From Mesostigma viride (lineage: Eukaryota > Streptophyta > Mesostigmatophyceae > Mesostigmatales > Mesostigmataceae), in NCBI GenBank assembly GCA_009746045.1, contig RPFO01000189.1:420137-484136 (forward strand): a DNA stretch of 64,000 bases, in the 5' to 3' direction. This document shows, piece by piece, positions 44,963-54,856 of this stretch. The translations under genes were made by a program, and so were the position numbers. Position 1 is the stretch's first letter; each line of letters starts with the position of its first letter. Below the pieces are notes generated by a model. It had not been told where the DNA came from. It saw only the letters and a program-made list of their open reading frames with translations, and ran no database searches.

Positions 44963-45913
44963 CCAATCCCTTCTTTTCTTTAGGGATCACATCCCCTGCC
45001 AGGGACCCTTGAAGTAGCTTGAAATGTCCTTCACTCCAGCTTGAAGCTTGAACAGATGTCTTTAATGGCCATTGCCATTCCCCCAGCCCTTTCTTTTAAG
45101 GAACTGGAAAAGAAACAGATCTGCCACAGGGAAAACCATTTCATGAGAAATGGAGAAAAACCTATGGAAGTGGCATTACAGAGTACCACCAGATATTAGA
45201 AGCACACAAAATTAAATACATACAGGTTAATTCTATGAGGTCTTCTCCAGGAATTAATCCCATCACCTCGGTAGAGCCTCCAGTACAATGACCTTCTGGC
45301 GGTGAGTTACATTAATCCCAGATACTAATCCCATAAAACCCAGTACATATCTAATATAAGCACAATAAATCCATGACAATTGAAATACCACTTGACAAAG
45401 TAAGGCGTATTACAATAGTTTGCCTGTCATTCTCTCAACAGGGGTCTATTGGCGCCCGTCTTACGGTGCCCGTCTACTTGCCAGATGGTAAACTGCCACA
45501 GCAAACCAATGACAAAATGAAAACACATAGGCAACAATTAAATCCTGCCCTGGGGAACTAGGGAAGTCTGAACAGGCAAACACCTGAACAGGCCAGCTTG
45601 TAGAAACATAATACCAGGGAATCGAACCCCGCCCTATAAACCCCAGAATAAAGGTTCCCAGACCATTGTGAGAAGTATGTACAAATATACATTTCTTTTA
45701 AAATAGAATACATGGTCTGTAATGGACCTGTCAACCTTGTGTAGTCAACAGCATGAACCCCAGCCAAAGCCTGGCTGTATCCTGATTAAAATCAGAGTGA
45801 GTGTACCATGGTCCATGAGCCTTAGTACAGAGTAAAATACAAGTATTATGCCAGTCACAATGCTGACATTACCACACAATCTGCTCTCCAATGCCCTATA
45901 ACCATACACCAGC
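44963..45913 (-). other. Copia A 3' untranslated region
   Basis: About 0.95 kb between the RNase H stop and the LTR, starting at the LTR side with the polypurine tract (44966-44983). No coding sequence is recognised. Confidence 0.6.
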
Positions 45914-46879
45914 TTAGACAGCTTGCTGAGATGGGTCCATCAGAGACTGAAGAACCTTGTATTGCACTGCTGCCTTCTGCACTAGCTTGGTCAAAGCATC
46001 AGCAGGATTGTCAACCCCAGGGATATGCTCAATATTGGCCAAGGAGGACAATTCCTTAAGAAGGAGATAATCCAAGTCCCTACTTCTGGCCATCTGCCTG
46101 TGCACAAACTGCACCATCCCCATGGAGTCTGTTTTTAGAAGAGTGGTAACCTGAAGTGGCCAAGGAGTGTTAGAAGTCATCTGATGAAGCAACTCCTTCA
46201 GATAAAGGCTTGTGTGAATGCCTTCACAAATAGCCCTGCATTCTGCCACATCACTGCTGACAGCCACCCGTTTGTGCAGGCGACTAAACCAGCTCACCAA
46301 ACTCCCCAGGCCTTCCTGTCTGAGCACAAAGAGCCCTGCAGCCCTGCCCCTGACCTTGGAGACCTGCCTGCTGTCCATTGAGCTATCCACATACAGCTCC
46401 ATGCAAATGGGTTGTGATAAATCCACTGCAGACAACAGAATGCCAGATGAAGCCCTGACCTGATCAGCCACCTTGGCAGACCCTAGCTCCACCAGCATGT
46501 CATCAGGCAACCTGGCTATGACCATAAGGTCTGGCCTGGAAATGCCTGCCACCCAAGCAACCATGCCCCTCACCATGGGACACAGTGCCTGTGTGATGGT
46601 TGGAGGAAGCTTGCTAATGAGGGTCTCTTGATAGTCATTGCCCCCCACCAGCAGCATACGCCACTCCCCTCCCTTCTTCACCAGTGTGGCCTCCATGCCC
46701 ACAAACAGCAGAGGCTCATTCTCCACCTGCCATTGCTCCCTACCCAGAGGAAACTTGGACTTAATGATGGAGATCAGCTCCTTAAGCCACGACGTGGGAG
46801 CTATCAGATGTAGGTCATCCCCATGCAGCGAAGCATACACTGGCAGGCCTTCCCATTGCCCCAGAAACAGACAGGGGTC
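45914..46879 (-). CDS. Copia A: end of reverse transcriptase plus RNase H
   Basis: This continues the pol frame that stops at 49543; with Copia C and one TSD removed the frames match. It opens DPCLFLGQWEG, then carries the RT active site as SLHGDDLHLI (HGDD at 46814-46825) where copia elements normally have YVDD. RNase H follows with ELYVDSSMDSR, VSWFSRLHKRVAVSSDVAECRAI, LLKTDSMGMVQFV and IEHIPGVDNPADALTKL, the copia-type pattern. It ends PSQQAV-stop at 45914. The open frame to the right of 46879 is Copia C LTR sequence and not part of the protein. Confidence 0.88.
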   Translation of the reverse strand, partial: DPCLFLGQWEGLPVYASLHGDDLHLIAPTSWLKELISIIKSKFPLGREQWQVENEPLLFVGMEATLVKKGGEWRMLLVGGNDYQETLISKLPPTITQALCPMVRGMVAWVAGISRPDLMVIARLPDDMLVELGSAKVADQVRASSGILLSAVDLSQPICMELYVDSSMDSRQVSKVRGRAAGLFVLRQEGLGSLVSWFSRLHKRVAVSSDVAECRAICEGIHTSLYLKELLHQMTSNTPWPLQVTTLLKTDSMGMVQFVHRQMARSRDLDYLLLKELSSLANIEHIPGVDNPADALTKLVQKAAVQYKVLQSLMDPSQQAV

Positions 46880-47361
46880 AGTTGCAAATAAATGGAATGC
46901 GATGTAAATCAGAAAGCATGAAATGAACGTTGTGTTTATTGTTCTCATACGTTATTGTCGTTGCTGCATAATTCGTCTTCGTTGCGCATATATTCTATTG
47001 CGCTTGGCACCTTCATCAGTCTTGCTGAATATCCTACGTGGACATGCATTCCGTGTAGTTCAGTGCATGCCGCGTGTTAGATACTTCTAGAATCCTCTAG
47101 GAGGTACCAAGGCAGATGCGCATACATAATAGGCCGATAGTCGGCTCAGTCCTATTGACAGTACTACACCGGCCCTTGACCAGCCGGTGACGTGGAGGCC
47201 TGGGAGACGCCCACATATTCTACGTGGCGTTATCCCATTGGCGAGTACTAGTGAAGTACAGCCATTGGCCCAATACTACAATAAAGTATATTGTAGTAAT
47301 CTGTACAAGATCCTCTATCTCTGAGGACCCATGTGGACCCTAGATGGGTCTCCAACCAACT
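46880..47361 (-). repeat. Copia C LTR, complete
   Basis: 482 bp from AGTTGCAAAT to CCAACCAACT. Minus-strand AAGGGAAAGAATGGCTGG beside it (47362-47379) is the polypurine tract. Confidence 0.85.
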
Positions 47362-47629
47362 CCAGCCATTCTTTCCCTTGTGAAAGTGATAAGGCTTAGA
47401 TGTATTCATTGATGTTCGGCCGCACCTGGCCAGTTCACTTTCACATATGTGGGCAATGGGGACTCACTTGGGTCTTATGGAGTTTGCATCTCATCATTGC
47501 ATGGTTGGTGTAACCTGCTGTAGGGAAAACCCAAATCTGAAGGAAAACCTCTTCTCCAGAGAGGACAAAACCTCCAGGGGGATAAAAACCTACAGGAGGA
47601 GCATTAGGCTCAGGCTCCCAGATTACTCC

Positions 47630-49228
47630 TCATGACAAGGGTTTCCCAGCCATCATGGACCGCAGCAACTGGTACCCATTAAGGGCCAGTCGTGGAAGCT
47701 TGGTCATAGCATCAGCAGGATTTGAGTGTCCTGGCAGATGTATGGTTATACAGTGGCTGGACAACTCCTTTGCCACAAGGTAGTCCAAGTCAGTAGTAGT
47801 GGCCCTCTCATTCTTGATAAAAGAGACCACGGGCTTATTATCACAATAAACCCTGACATCAATCACGGGTTGAGGTCTTATCTGACTCAGACACCATAAG
47901 AGTAGCTCTCTTATGTATATGGCATCGCGAATGCACATGGCGTATGCCCTGCACTCAGCGGTGTCAATGCCAGCAAACCGCCTCTTCTGAAGGTTACTGG
48001 ACCAGTATACCAACGAGGGCTGTTTGCCTTCATTCCTGATGGTGATCAGGCATCCGGCTCTGGCACCAATCTTGTTGGCAGATCTAGACTCTTGGCTAGC
48101 ATCTGTGTAGGCGTCTATGATGATGCGCCCATGCCAGTCTACACCGGACAACACCAAGTCAGGAGATTCATTGAGGCAGCTCTCCAGGCGCCTCCTTCCT
48201 TCTCCTACAACAACAGAGTCTGGCATCCTACTCTGTACTGCCAGGTCAGGGTTAGTTGTGGCAGCCAGCCAACCCAGTTGACCTTTAACCGTAGGGGCAT
48301 TCTCCTCAGTTACTCTCTTGGGCAACTGAGTTATTACTTTTTCTTTATACCCCTTCGCCGATTGCAGCTTAAGATGCCATCCTTTGTCATCCTGGAAAAG
48401 GGTACAGCCAATGCCACAGTAAGGTACCTGGCTGTTTTTACTAAACCATGCTCTGGTACCAATAGGGGACTTGTCATTGAGCCTTTTATAGGTCTCATTC
48501 AACCATCCCTTGGGACCAATGCGTTGCATATCATCTCCATGTAAGGTAGCCCAGGTGGGTTGTCCTTTGGATTGCCCCACAAAGAGACAATAAGCAAGAT
48601 GAGATTGTTGCATCTGACATCTCTCCTGGATGGCAGGAGCAATGGTTTCATACCAGATGACTGGACTGCTGACCAGTCCTTCCCAGCCCACTTTAGGCTG
48701 CATGTAGGGATGACCTACTTCAGCTATCCAGCATGCTGGGGTCTTAACACAACAGGGTCTTTGAGCTTGCCAAGTGGCTCTGGCCACCTGAGGATCACCA
48801 TGCAAAAAGGCCCTGGTGAAGTCATCAATTTCTGCTCCATAATCCAAGCCATAGTCCAAAGCACCAAGGTACAGACTAAGAATAAGCCTGAGAACAGGAT
48901 GTGACAGGCCAGGAGTGTACAGCTCCTCCTTATCAAAGTCTGTAGTACCATGGAACTGGGTCACGACTGGACGTGCGTTTGGTATGGGAGGCTCACCAAG
49001 CTTGCTCTTCATCTTGCATACAAAACGCAACTGAAGCATTTGAGCATTGGGTGGAGGTTCTGAAATGCCTTCAAAAACATCCAGCGTTTGCCACTCCTGG
49101 AGCGCACGCGCCAATGCTACTCGCCAGGCCTCAAGGCCAGCGAAAGTGTGACAATCCAGGTCTACATCATCAAAGGACATGGGGCTATGAGCAGCAAATG
49201 ACCTTTTTGTGAGACCAAGAGAAGTCAC
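47630..49228 (-). CDS. Copia C reverse transcriptase - RNase H
   Basis: 532 residues, open. RT blocks are LQLRFVCKMKSKLGEPP, ARPVVTQFHG ... EELYTPGLSHPVLRLIL, IDDFTRAFLHGDPQVA (first catalytic Asp), GWEGLVSSPVIWYE and ATLHGDDMQRI (HGDD at 48530-48541). RNase H has IIDAYTDASQESR, LVYWSSNLQKRRFAGIDTAECRAYAM, VRVYCDNKPVVSFI and ITIHLPGHSNPADAMTKLPR. The upstream neighbour is the protease-like tail at 49307-49517. Because gag and integrase are deleted, it could move only with help in trans. Confidence 0.9.
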   Translation of the reverse strand: MTSLGLTKRSFAAHSPMSFDDVDLDCHTFAGLEAWRVALARALQEWQTLDVFEGISEPPPNAQMLQLRFVCKMKSKLGEPPIPNARPVVTQFHGTTDFDKEELYTPGLSHPVLRLILSLYLGALDYGLDYGAEIDDFTRAFLHGDPQVARATWQAQRPCCVKTPACWIAEVGHPYMQPKVGWEGLVSSPVIWYETIAPAIQERCQMQQSHLAYCLFVGQSKGQPTWATLHGDDMQRIGPKGWLNETYKRLNDKSPIGTRAWFSKNSQVPYCGIGCTLFQDDKGWHLKLQSAKGYKEKVITQLPKRVTEENAPTVKGQLGWLAATTNPDLAVQSRMPDSVVVGEGRRRLESCLNESPDLVLSGVDWHGRIIIDAYTDASQESRSANKIGARAGCLITIRNEGKQPSLVYWSSNLQKRRFAGIDTAECRAYAMCIRDAIYIRELLLWCLSQIRPQPVIDVRVYCDNKPVVSFIKNERATTTDLDYLVAKELSSHCITIHLPGHSNPADAMTKLPRLALNGYQLLRSMMAGKPLS

Positions 49229-49306
49229 ACTGAGCTGGGCGGGTTCTACCAGCTCAGAAGCTGGGGGTATATCCCTTCCCCATTCTGCTCCTTTTATTGA
49301 ACCGAC

Positions 49307-49517
49307 TCAGGCGGTCTTCCAATTTGCCTTCTGGAACATTTCAAGAGGCAAGAGACATCTGAATGATTCCAGAGGAATTGGGTCACAATGGGTTTTTAGG
49401 AGACTCTTTGTGTTATTGGGGCCATCAACAATGGTAACACCGGGAGTCACCAAGAATGGCTGGCCAATGAGAGTGGGTCCCTTATAGCCATCAACAACAC
49501 AAAGTGTCAAAGAAAAA
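49307..49517 (-). pseudogene. Copia C protease-like domain, C-terminal part
   Basis: Reads SLTLCVVDGYKGPTLIGQPFLVTPGVTIVDG, equivalent to VLEGYQGPALLGQNFL of Copia A and VVEGYKGNALLGEPFV of Copia B. It lies directly before the RT. The active-site half is deleted. Confidence 0.75.
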
Positions 49518-49542
49518 ACCCTAGATGGGTCTCCAACCAACT
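49518..49542 (-). repeat. Copia C upstream LTR stub
   Basis: 25 bp identical to the end of the complete LTR (47337-47361), up to CCAACCAACT. Confidence 0.85.
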
Positions 49543-49547
49543 GGGTC

Positions 49548-52070
49548 TACAGGAGAGACCTTCAAGTTGCAATGCTCCTTCAGGAAACGGTTGAGAGTCT
49601 CCCTCCAGATTATTGGACTTGACCTCAGGCCCTCCAGGCCCTTGAGGATTTTAAGGAACTCCGTGTGGATGTCCCTTTTCCATACAGCAGGCACCCTAAC
49701 ATAGAAAGGCGTCTTGCCCTCCCACTTTTCCTGTGCCACATCTGCATCACCCTCCAGAAATGCCCTCTTGAAGTCTATCACCACTGAGCCATAGTCCAAG
49801 CCCTTGTTGAGAAGGCCTAGAAAGACACACAGCAGCAGCCTCCAAGTATCATGCAGCATGCCAGGGGTATACAACTCCTCAGCAGTGCACTCACCAGTAC
49901 CCTTGAACTCATTCAGCACTGGCCTGACATGTGGTACCTTGACCCCGTCCACCTCCTTCATCTTGATGACAAACTTGAGCTTGAGTAGACGTCGTGCAGG
50001 AGGCAGGTCATTGACAGGTTCCACGCATTTCTTGGAGATCCAGTCCTCCCCAGATTTAATCAGACCCAGTGTTACCTGGGGACACATAATGGGAGAGGAC
50101 ATGAGCTTCACCAGGCCTTGGTAGTTGATAGGGCTGTGTCCAGCAAGTGAGTGAGGACCAATGCCCAAACTGCTTGGATGACTAGCAGCTGGCAGTATGA
50201 GGTCATCAACCAAGGGCTCCTGCCCCTGGCACACTTGCACACGCTTAACCGTCCTGGTTACTGCACGTGATAGGTGAGTGGTCCTGAAATTAATCAGTGG
50301 GACCTGACCAGCCCCTTCCTTAGTCAGGAGAGAGGACGTGATCACTACCCCATCCTGGCATAGGAAATTCTGCCCCAGAAGAGCAGGTCCTTGATAGCCC
50401 TCCAAGACACAAAAAGCAGTGTCCTGTCCAAGGATAGGAATGAATACCTCACCCAGTACCTTCACGTGTACCCCGCCACTGAAGTCAGACACAAACTGAT
50501 AGCTGGGTTCAGACATGCTGTACCCTGCTGCAGCCCTGGTCCCAATGATGGAAACCTGAGAATTAGTGTCTACCTCTAAGGCAGTGTCCAGCCCCAGATT
50601 GCCATGCCACCTGAGCTTGGCTACCTTGGGCTGCTTCTTGGCCCTTTGTAGAGCCCCAATCAATCCAGCCAAACTTGTCCCCCTGGGCTTGGTTAGTGCC
50701 TTGGGCTTGACAGTTGACTCCCCAGCTGTTGACCTTGCAGCCTGTTCAACAAGTACCTCTGCAACCTGGCCAGGGCTGACAGATTCCCCTGCAACAGATG
50801 TGGTCGTTGCGTCAGTGATGTCACCTGGGACCTGAAAATCCTGCAGATCCTGTGAGCCTTGTGCCTGACTGCCCTCATTCATCAGGTTAGGCTTGACATA
50901 TGACCAACTCAGCCGGTGTACATGCTTTGGTTCGTCCTCCATGCTGACCAAGCATGCGTGGCTAGCTTCATCAACCTGGGTAACCACCCCAGGACTCCAG
51001 CTACCACGTTTGCCATAAAGGCTAGGTTCCTTCCAAGCTAGGACCTTCTGACCCACTTGTGGCTCCAGCATCTTCCAACCCCGGTCCTTCTCCCTCAGCT
51101 TGGCAAAGGTGACATGTGCAGCATGTTTCCAGCCCTCCAGCACATGTGGTGGGCACAGGCCATGATATAGACCCATTGGGCTGACAGCAACTCCATCATA
51201 GTAGAAGTTAACCCTGCTGTTCAGCTGCTGCTCCACGTTCCTCAGCCATGCACTCCTGACAAGTGCAGGTGCAGACAAGGGTACCCAGTCTTCAGAGATG
51301 ATCAATTTCTTGACCTCCTGGATTGCCCTCTCGATAGCACCCTGCTGCCCATGAGCCTCCCTAGGTGTAACTAGCAACTCAGGAAGGGTAGGATCACCCT
51401 TGAGATGCTGAAACTGCATGTCCACCTGGATCCTTGTGGTAGGAAACTTGGCTCTTACATTTTGCAGGGCAGCCAGCAAGTACCTGTTCTTCATCATAGA
51501 AGGTAAATGCTCCAGCACCTTGTATTTCGTGTACCTGTCCACGCACACCAACAGTTGCATGCCCCTGATGTGTTGGATATCACACTGCAGATCACCAATG
51601 CTCTGAGGTAGAGCTTTGGCATGTGATTTCCTGGGCTTGTTGGAGGACAACTGGCACTTACACCGTGAGGCAGCTTGCTGACACGCCTTAAGAAGGGGTG
51701 CCCTGCCCATACGGAAGGCAAAGTTGTTTGACAGAGAAGTGGCATGCCCAAACATGTTGTGGATTCGGGCACCCAACTCCTGGTACACAGAGGAAGCAGT
51801 CCCTGGCACAGTCAGGACTGTGCTGTCAGGTTGTCCAGCATCACCATGCTGACTTCCATCCTGTTCTGACTCAGAGCCTGAGTCACCCTGCTCATGCCCA
51901 ACACCTGGACCGCCAGCAGGGACCACATGCATACCACCAGAGGCCTTCACACCCCTCTGTGGTTGTACATTGGTTTCTCTCAAAATGAGAGGTCCACCCT
52001 CGTGCCCAGCACGAGGATGCATAGGGTCAGACATACTTACAGCTGCATCAGCTGTCAAGGACGTCTTCAT
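49548..52070 (-). CDS. Copia A pol: integrase - protease-like - reverse transcriptase (first part)
   Basis: About 840 residues from MKTSLTADAA, though the frame is open further upstream to the gag UGA. Integrase: zinc residues His104, His109 and Cys130-139, then Asp164 (CDIQHI), Asp217 (IQVDMQF) and Glu247 (GQQGAIERAI). Protease-like: ALEVDTNSQVSIIG with Asp501, and VLEGYQGPALLGQNFL near 555-570. Reverse transcriptase: LLKLKFVIKMK, ELYTPGMLHDTWRLLL, VVIDFKRAFLEGD with Asp766. It is cut at SPVDP by Copia C and resumes at 46879. The order integrase before protease-like is not that of Ty1/copia (PR-IN-RT-RH), and no DTG-type motif precedes the integrase. Confidence 0.88.
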
Positions 52071-52083
52071 AGGAACCTGTACC

Positions 52084-52608
52084 TGTCTGAGGTTATGCCC
52101 ACCTCTTGCCGTGTATTTATGCTAGGTAGTCTAGCTGTGTGCTATTCCAACTTATCGCATCACATTTTATATAGTGGCGAGTGAGATATTTAGTGCCGAT
52201 GGTCCTATTCCGGCACTGAGCGTGCAATATGTGTGGCGATAGTTAGAGTGGCCGTACCTATGTCCACGTCATGATGCGCCTGCACCTGTGCGCACTACTT
52301 TCTAGAATGTGCACCGTATGCATGCATTCGACACCACTAGTGATGCTGACCTGTCATTTGTGCCAGCCGTTAGATTGTCGCCAAGGGTAGTGCCGACCCC
52401 ATGCCACCGTGCATGATTTTAGGGTTGGCAACTCCACGAACTCTCCCCTTTTTCCTTGCTAGCAAGTGACAATGTAGCAATTTAGGCTAATGGCTGCCCG
52501 ATGGCAAGGGCAATGCCATAGCCGTGCTGCCAATATGCGTTAATTAATTCTAATGAATTACGTCAATTATCATGTTGACCAAGTAACGCATTATACATAT
52601 TTTAAACA
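52084..52608 (+). repeat. LTR 1 of the non-autonomous element
   Basis: 525 bp, TG...CA ends, followed by the primer-binding site. Confidence 0.92.
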
Positions 52609-52626
52609 TGGTATCGGAGCTGATGG
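52609..52626 (+). promoter_or_regulatory. Primer-binding site of the non-autonomous element
   Basis: TGGTATCGGAGCTGATGG directly follows LTR 1. It is the initiator-Met tRNA type, as in the chromovirus. Confidence 0.85.
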
Positions 52627-53567
52627 TTCATGGTCTTTCAGCCTTTGCCTGGCGAGCATTATTTTCTTCCCACCTCGAGGACGAGGTGTGCTTGCATCGC
52701 CGGCACTTTCGTTGGAGTTTCGCCTTTGCGCGAGTCTGGCCACGGCCGTTGTAGTCCGCCAAGCCATTTACGAGGACAGCGCAGCTAGCACTTGGTGCCG
52801 CTGGCGTTGCTGCCAGCAGACCTGGATTCGGTGTGTTGCATATATTTGCGTAAAACAGATTCGTGAGCACACCCGCAGCTGCCAGTGTGCATGGTGTGCA
52901 AGCGTTGACGCTGGATGCCTGAAGTCCGTGTTTGGTTCTGGGCGGGGACAGCCAACTTTTTTATTTTTTCGACGACAGCAAATTTATTGTTCCGGATGCT
53001 GATTCCGCTGCTGGCACAGTGAGCCGTGAGGATTCAAGCCCATTTTCGCAGAGTCTACGAGCTGATATCGCCTTCTATGGCAAGCGGCATTGATCCGCTA
53101 GACTATTATACTCGACTTTTTATGTCGAGCGCCCAGTGCCTGCCCGAGAGCCACGTGCCGTGAGCCCAGTGCCGGGAGAGCCCGTAAGAGCCGCTGAGCC
53201 AGGAGCCGCCGAGCCAAGGAGCCTAGAGCCAAGAGCCAGGGGGTGTATGAGCCGAGCGCCTTTTGTCGAGATTTCGTTGATAATCAGTTTGGATTATTTA
53301 TGACCTGCCGGCCATTGTTTTTTGTCATAGTTGAGCTAGTCCTTTGTTGGCCGTTGACCTGAAAGGACCTTCTCCTTGAGGGGGGGTGCCTGATTCCCCA
53401 TCTTTCTTGCTGGTACTGAGTTTGAACCTCCTTATCCCCACCATGGTTAGCCGTGTAAGGGGGGTATGCCAGGGTGTTTTGTACCCGGCTATCCTACCTA
53501 GTTATTGAGGGGGGAGAGGAAGGAGTGTCATGTTTCTTTTGAGCACGCATGAGCTGTGCAAGGGGGG
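52627..53567 (+). other. Internal region of the non-autonomous element
   Basis: Short frames only; a frame from ATGG at 52622 stops after about 43 codons. A GAGCC-rich segment lies at 53143-53250. It ends with purine-rich GAGGGGGGAGAGGAAGGAG (near 53503-53525) and AAGGGGGG at the LTR border, the polypurine tract. Confidence 0.7.
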
Positions 53568-54092
53568 TGTCTGAGGTTATGCCCACCTCTTGCCGTGTAT
53601 TTATGCTAGGTAGTCTAGCCGTGTGCTATTCCAACTTATCGCATCACATTTTATATAGTGGCGAGTGAGATATTTAGTGCCGATGGTCCTATTCCGGCAC
53701 TGAGCGTGCAATATGTGTGGCGATAGTTAGAGTGGCCGTACCTATGTCCACGTCATGATGCGCCTGCACCTGTGCGCACTACTTTCTAGAATGTGCACCG
53801 TATGCATGCATTCGACACCACTAGTGATGCTGACCTGTCATTTGTGCCAGCCGTTAGATTGTCGCCAAGGGTAGTGCCGACCCCATGCCACCGTGCATGA
53901 TTTTAGGGTTGGCAACTCCACGAACTCTCCCCTTTTTCCTTGCTAGCAAGTGACAATGTAGCAATTTAGGCTAATGGCTGCCCGATGGCAAGGGCAATGC
54001 CATAGCCGTGCTGCCAATATGCGTTAATTAATTCTAATGAATTACGTCAATTATCATGTTGACCAAGTAACGCATTATACATATTTTAAACA
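53568..54092 (+). repeat. LTR 2 of the non-autonomous element
   Basis: 525 bp, nearly identical to LTR 1 and LTR 3. It shares with LTR 3 a substitution near position 50 (TAGCCGTG versus TAGCTGTG in LTR 1). Confidence 0.92.
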
Positions 54093-54195
54093 TATGCCAG
54101 GGTGTTTTGTACCCGGCTATCCTACCTAGTTATTGAGGGGGGAGAGGAAGGAGTGTCATGTTTCTTTTGAGCACGCATGAGCTGTGCAAGGGGGG

Positions 54196-54720
54196 TGTCT
54201 GAGGTTATGCCCACCTCTTGCCGTGTATTTATGCTAGGTAGTCTAGCCGTGTGCTATTCCAACTTATCGCATCACATTTTATATAGTGGCGAGTGAGATA
54301 TTTAGTGCCGATGGTCCTATTCCGGCACTGAGCGTGCAATATGTGTGGCGATAGTTAGAGTGGCCGTACCTATGTCCACGTCATGATGCGCCTGCACCTG
54401 TGCGCACTACTTTCTAGAATGTGCACCGTATGCATGCATTCGACACCACTAGTGATGCTGACCTGTCATTTGTGCCAGCCGTTAGATTGTCGCCAAGGGT
54501 AGTGCCGACCCCATGCCACCGTGCATGATTTTAGGGTTGGCAACTCCACGAACTCTCCCCTTTTTCCTTGCTAGCAAGTGACAATGTAGCAATTTAGGCT
54601 AATGGCTGCCCGATGGCAAGGGCAATGCCATAGCCGTGCTGCCAATATGCGTTAATTAATTCTAATGAATTACGTCAATTATCATGTTGACCAAGTAACG
54701 CATTATACATATTTTAAACA
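54196..54720 (+). repeat. LTR 3 of the non-autonomous element
   Basis: 525 bp, identical by eye to LTR 2, ending at the GTACC duplication. Confidence 0.92.
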
Positions 54721-54853
54721 GTACCTCTCCAGGTGACCTGGGGCCACACTGAACCTGGAGATCACCCTCTTGTTGCCCAGATATAAAATCTGCATTGGAG
54801 CACCTGGCCTCCCCCTTGGGTGAATTAAGGTGTGTAGGGGTTGCCTCAGACAG

Positions 54854-54856
54854 TCA
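54854..54856 (-). promoter_or_regulatory. In-frame UGA between gag and pol, possible readthrough site
   Basis: The context is CAG-UGA-CUG. UGA followed by C is the leakiest stop context in eukaryotes. Gag and pol frames agree on both sides after removal of the nested element. Confidence 0.5.

Larger units (their letters stand above)
46880..49542 (-). mobile_element. Copia C, internally deleted AGTT-ended element
   Basis: Target-site duplication GACCC (plus-strand GGGTC at 46875-46879 and 49543-49547) inside Copia A's RT. The ends are AGTTG...CAACT. The downstream LTR (46880-47361) is complete. Of the upstream LTR only the outer 25 bp remain (49518-49542), joined directly to the end of the protease-like domain, so the LTR remainder, ORF0, gag and integrase are deleted. 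Confidence 0.88.
52084..54720 (+). mobile_element. Non-autonomous LTR element with three LTRs (TRIM/LARD-like)
   Basis: Structure: LTR 52084-52608, internal 52609-53567, LTR 53568-54092, a 103-bp piece of the internal 3' end (54093-54195, same as 53465-53567), LTR 54196-54720. All LTRs are 525 bp, TGTCTGAGG...TTTAAACA. GTACC at 52079-52083 and 54721-54725 is the target-site duplication, so the whole array entered as a unit or grew by recombination afterwards. The internal part encodes no gag or pol. It separates Copia A's gag from pol. Confidence 0.92.

Noticed and set aside
45600-45660. Second tRNA-like T-arm on the minus strand (GGGGTTCGATTCCC)
   Set aside because: The T-arm pairs, but no D-arm, anticodon arm or acceptor is found. 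It lies in the 3' UTR of Copia A.
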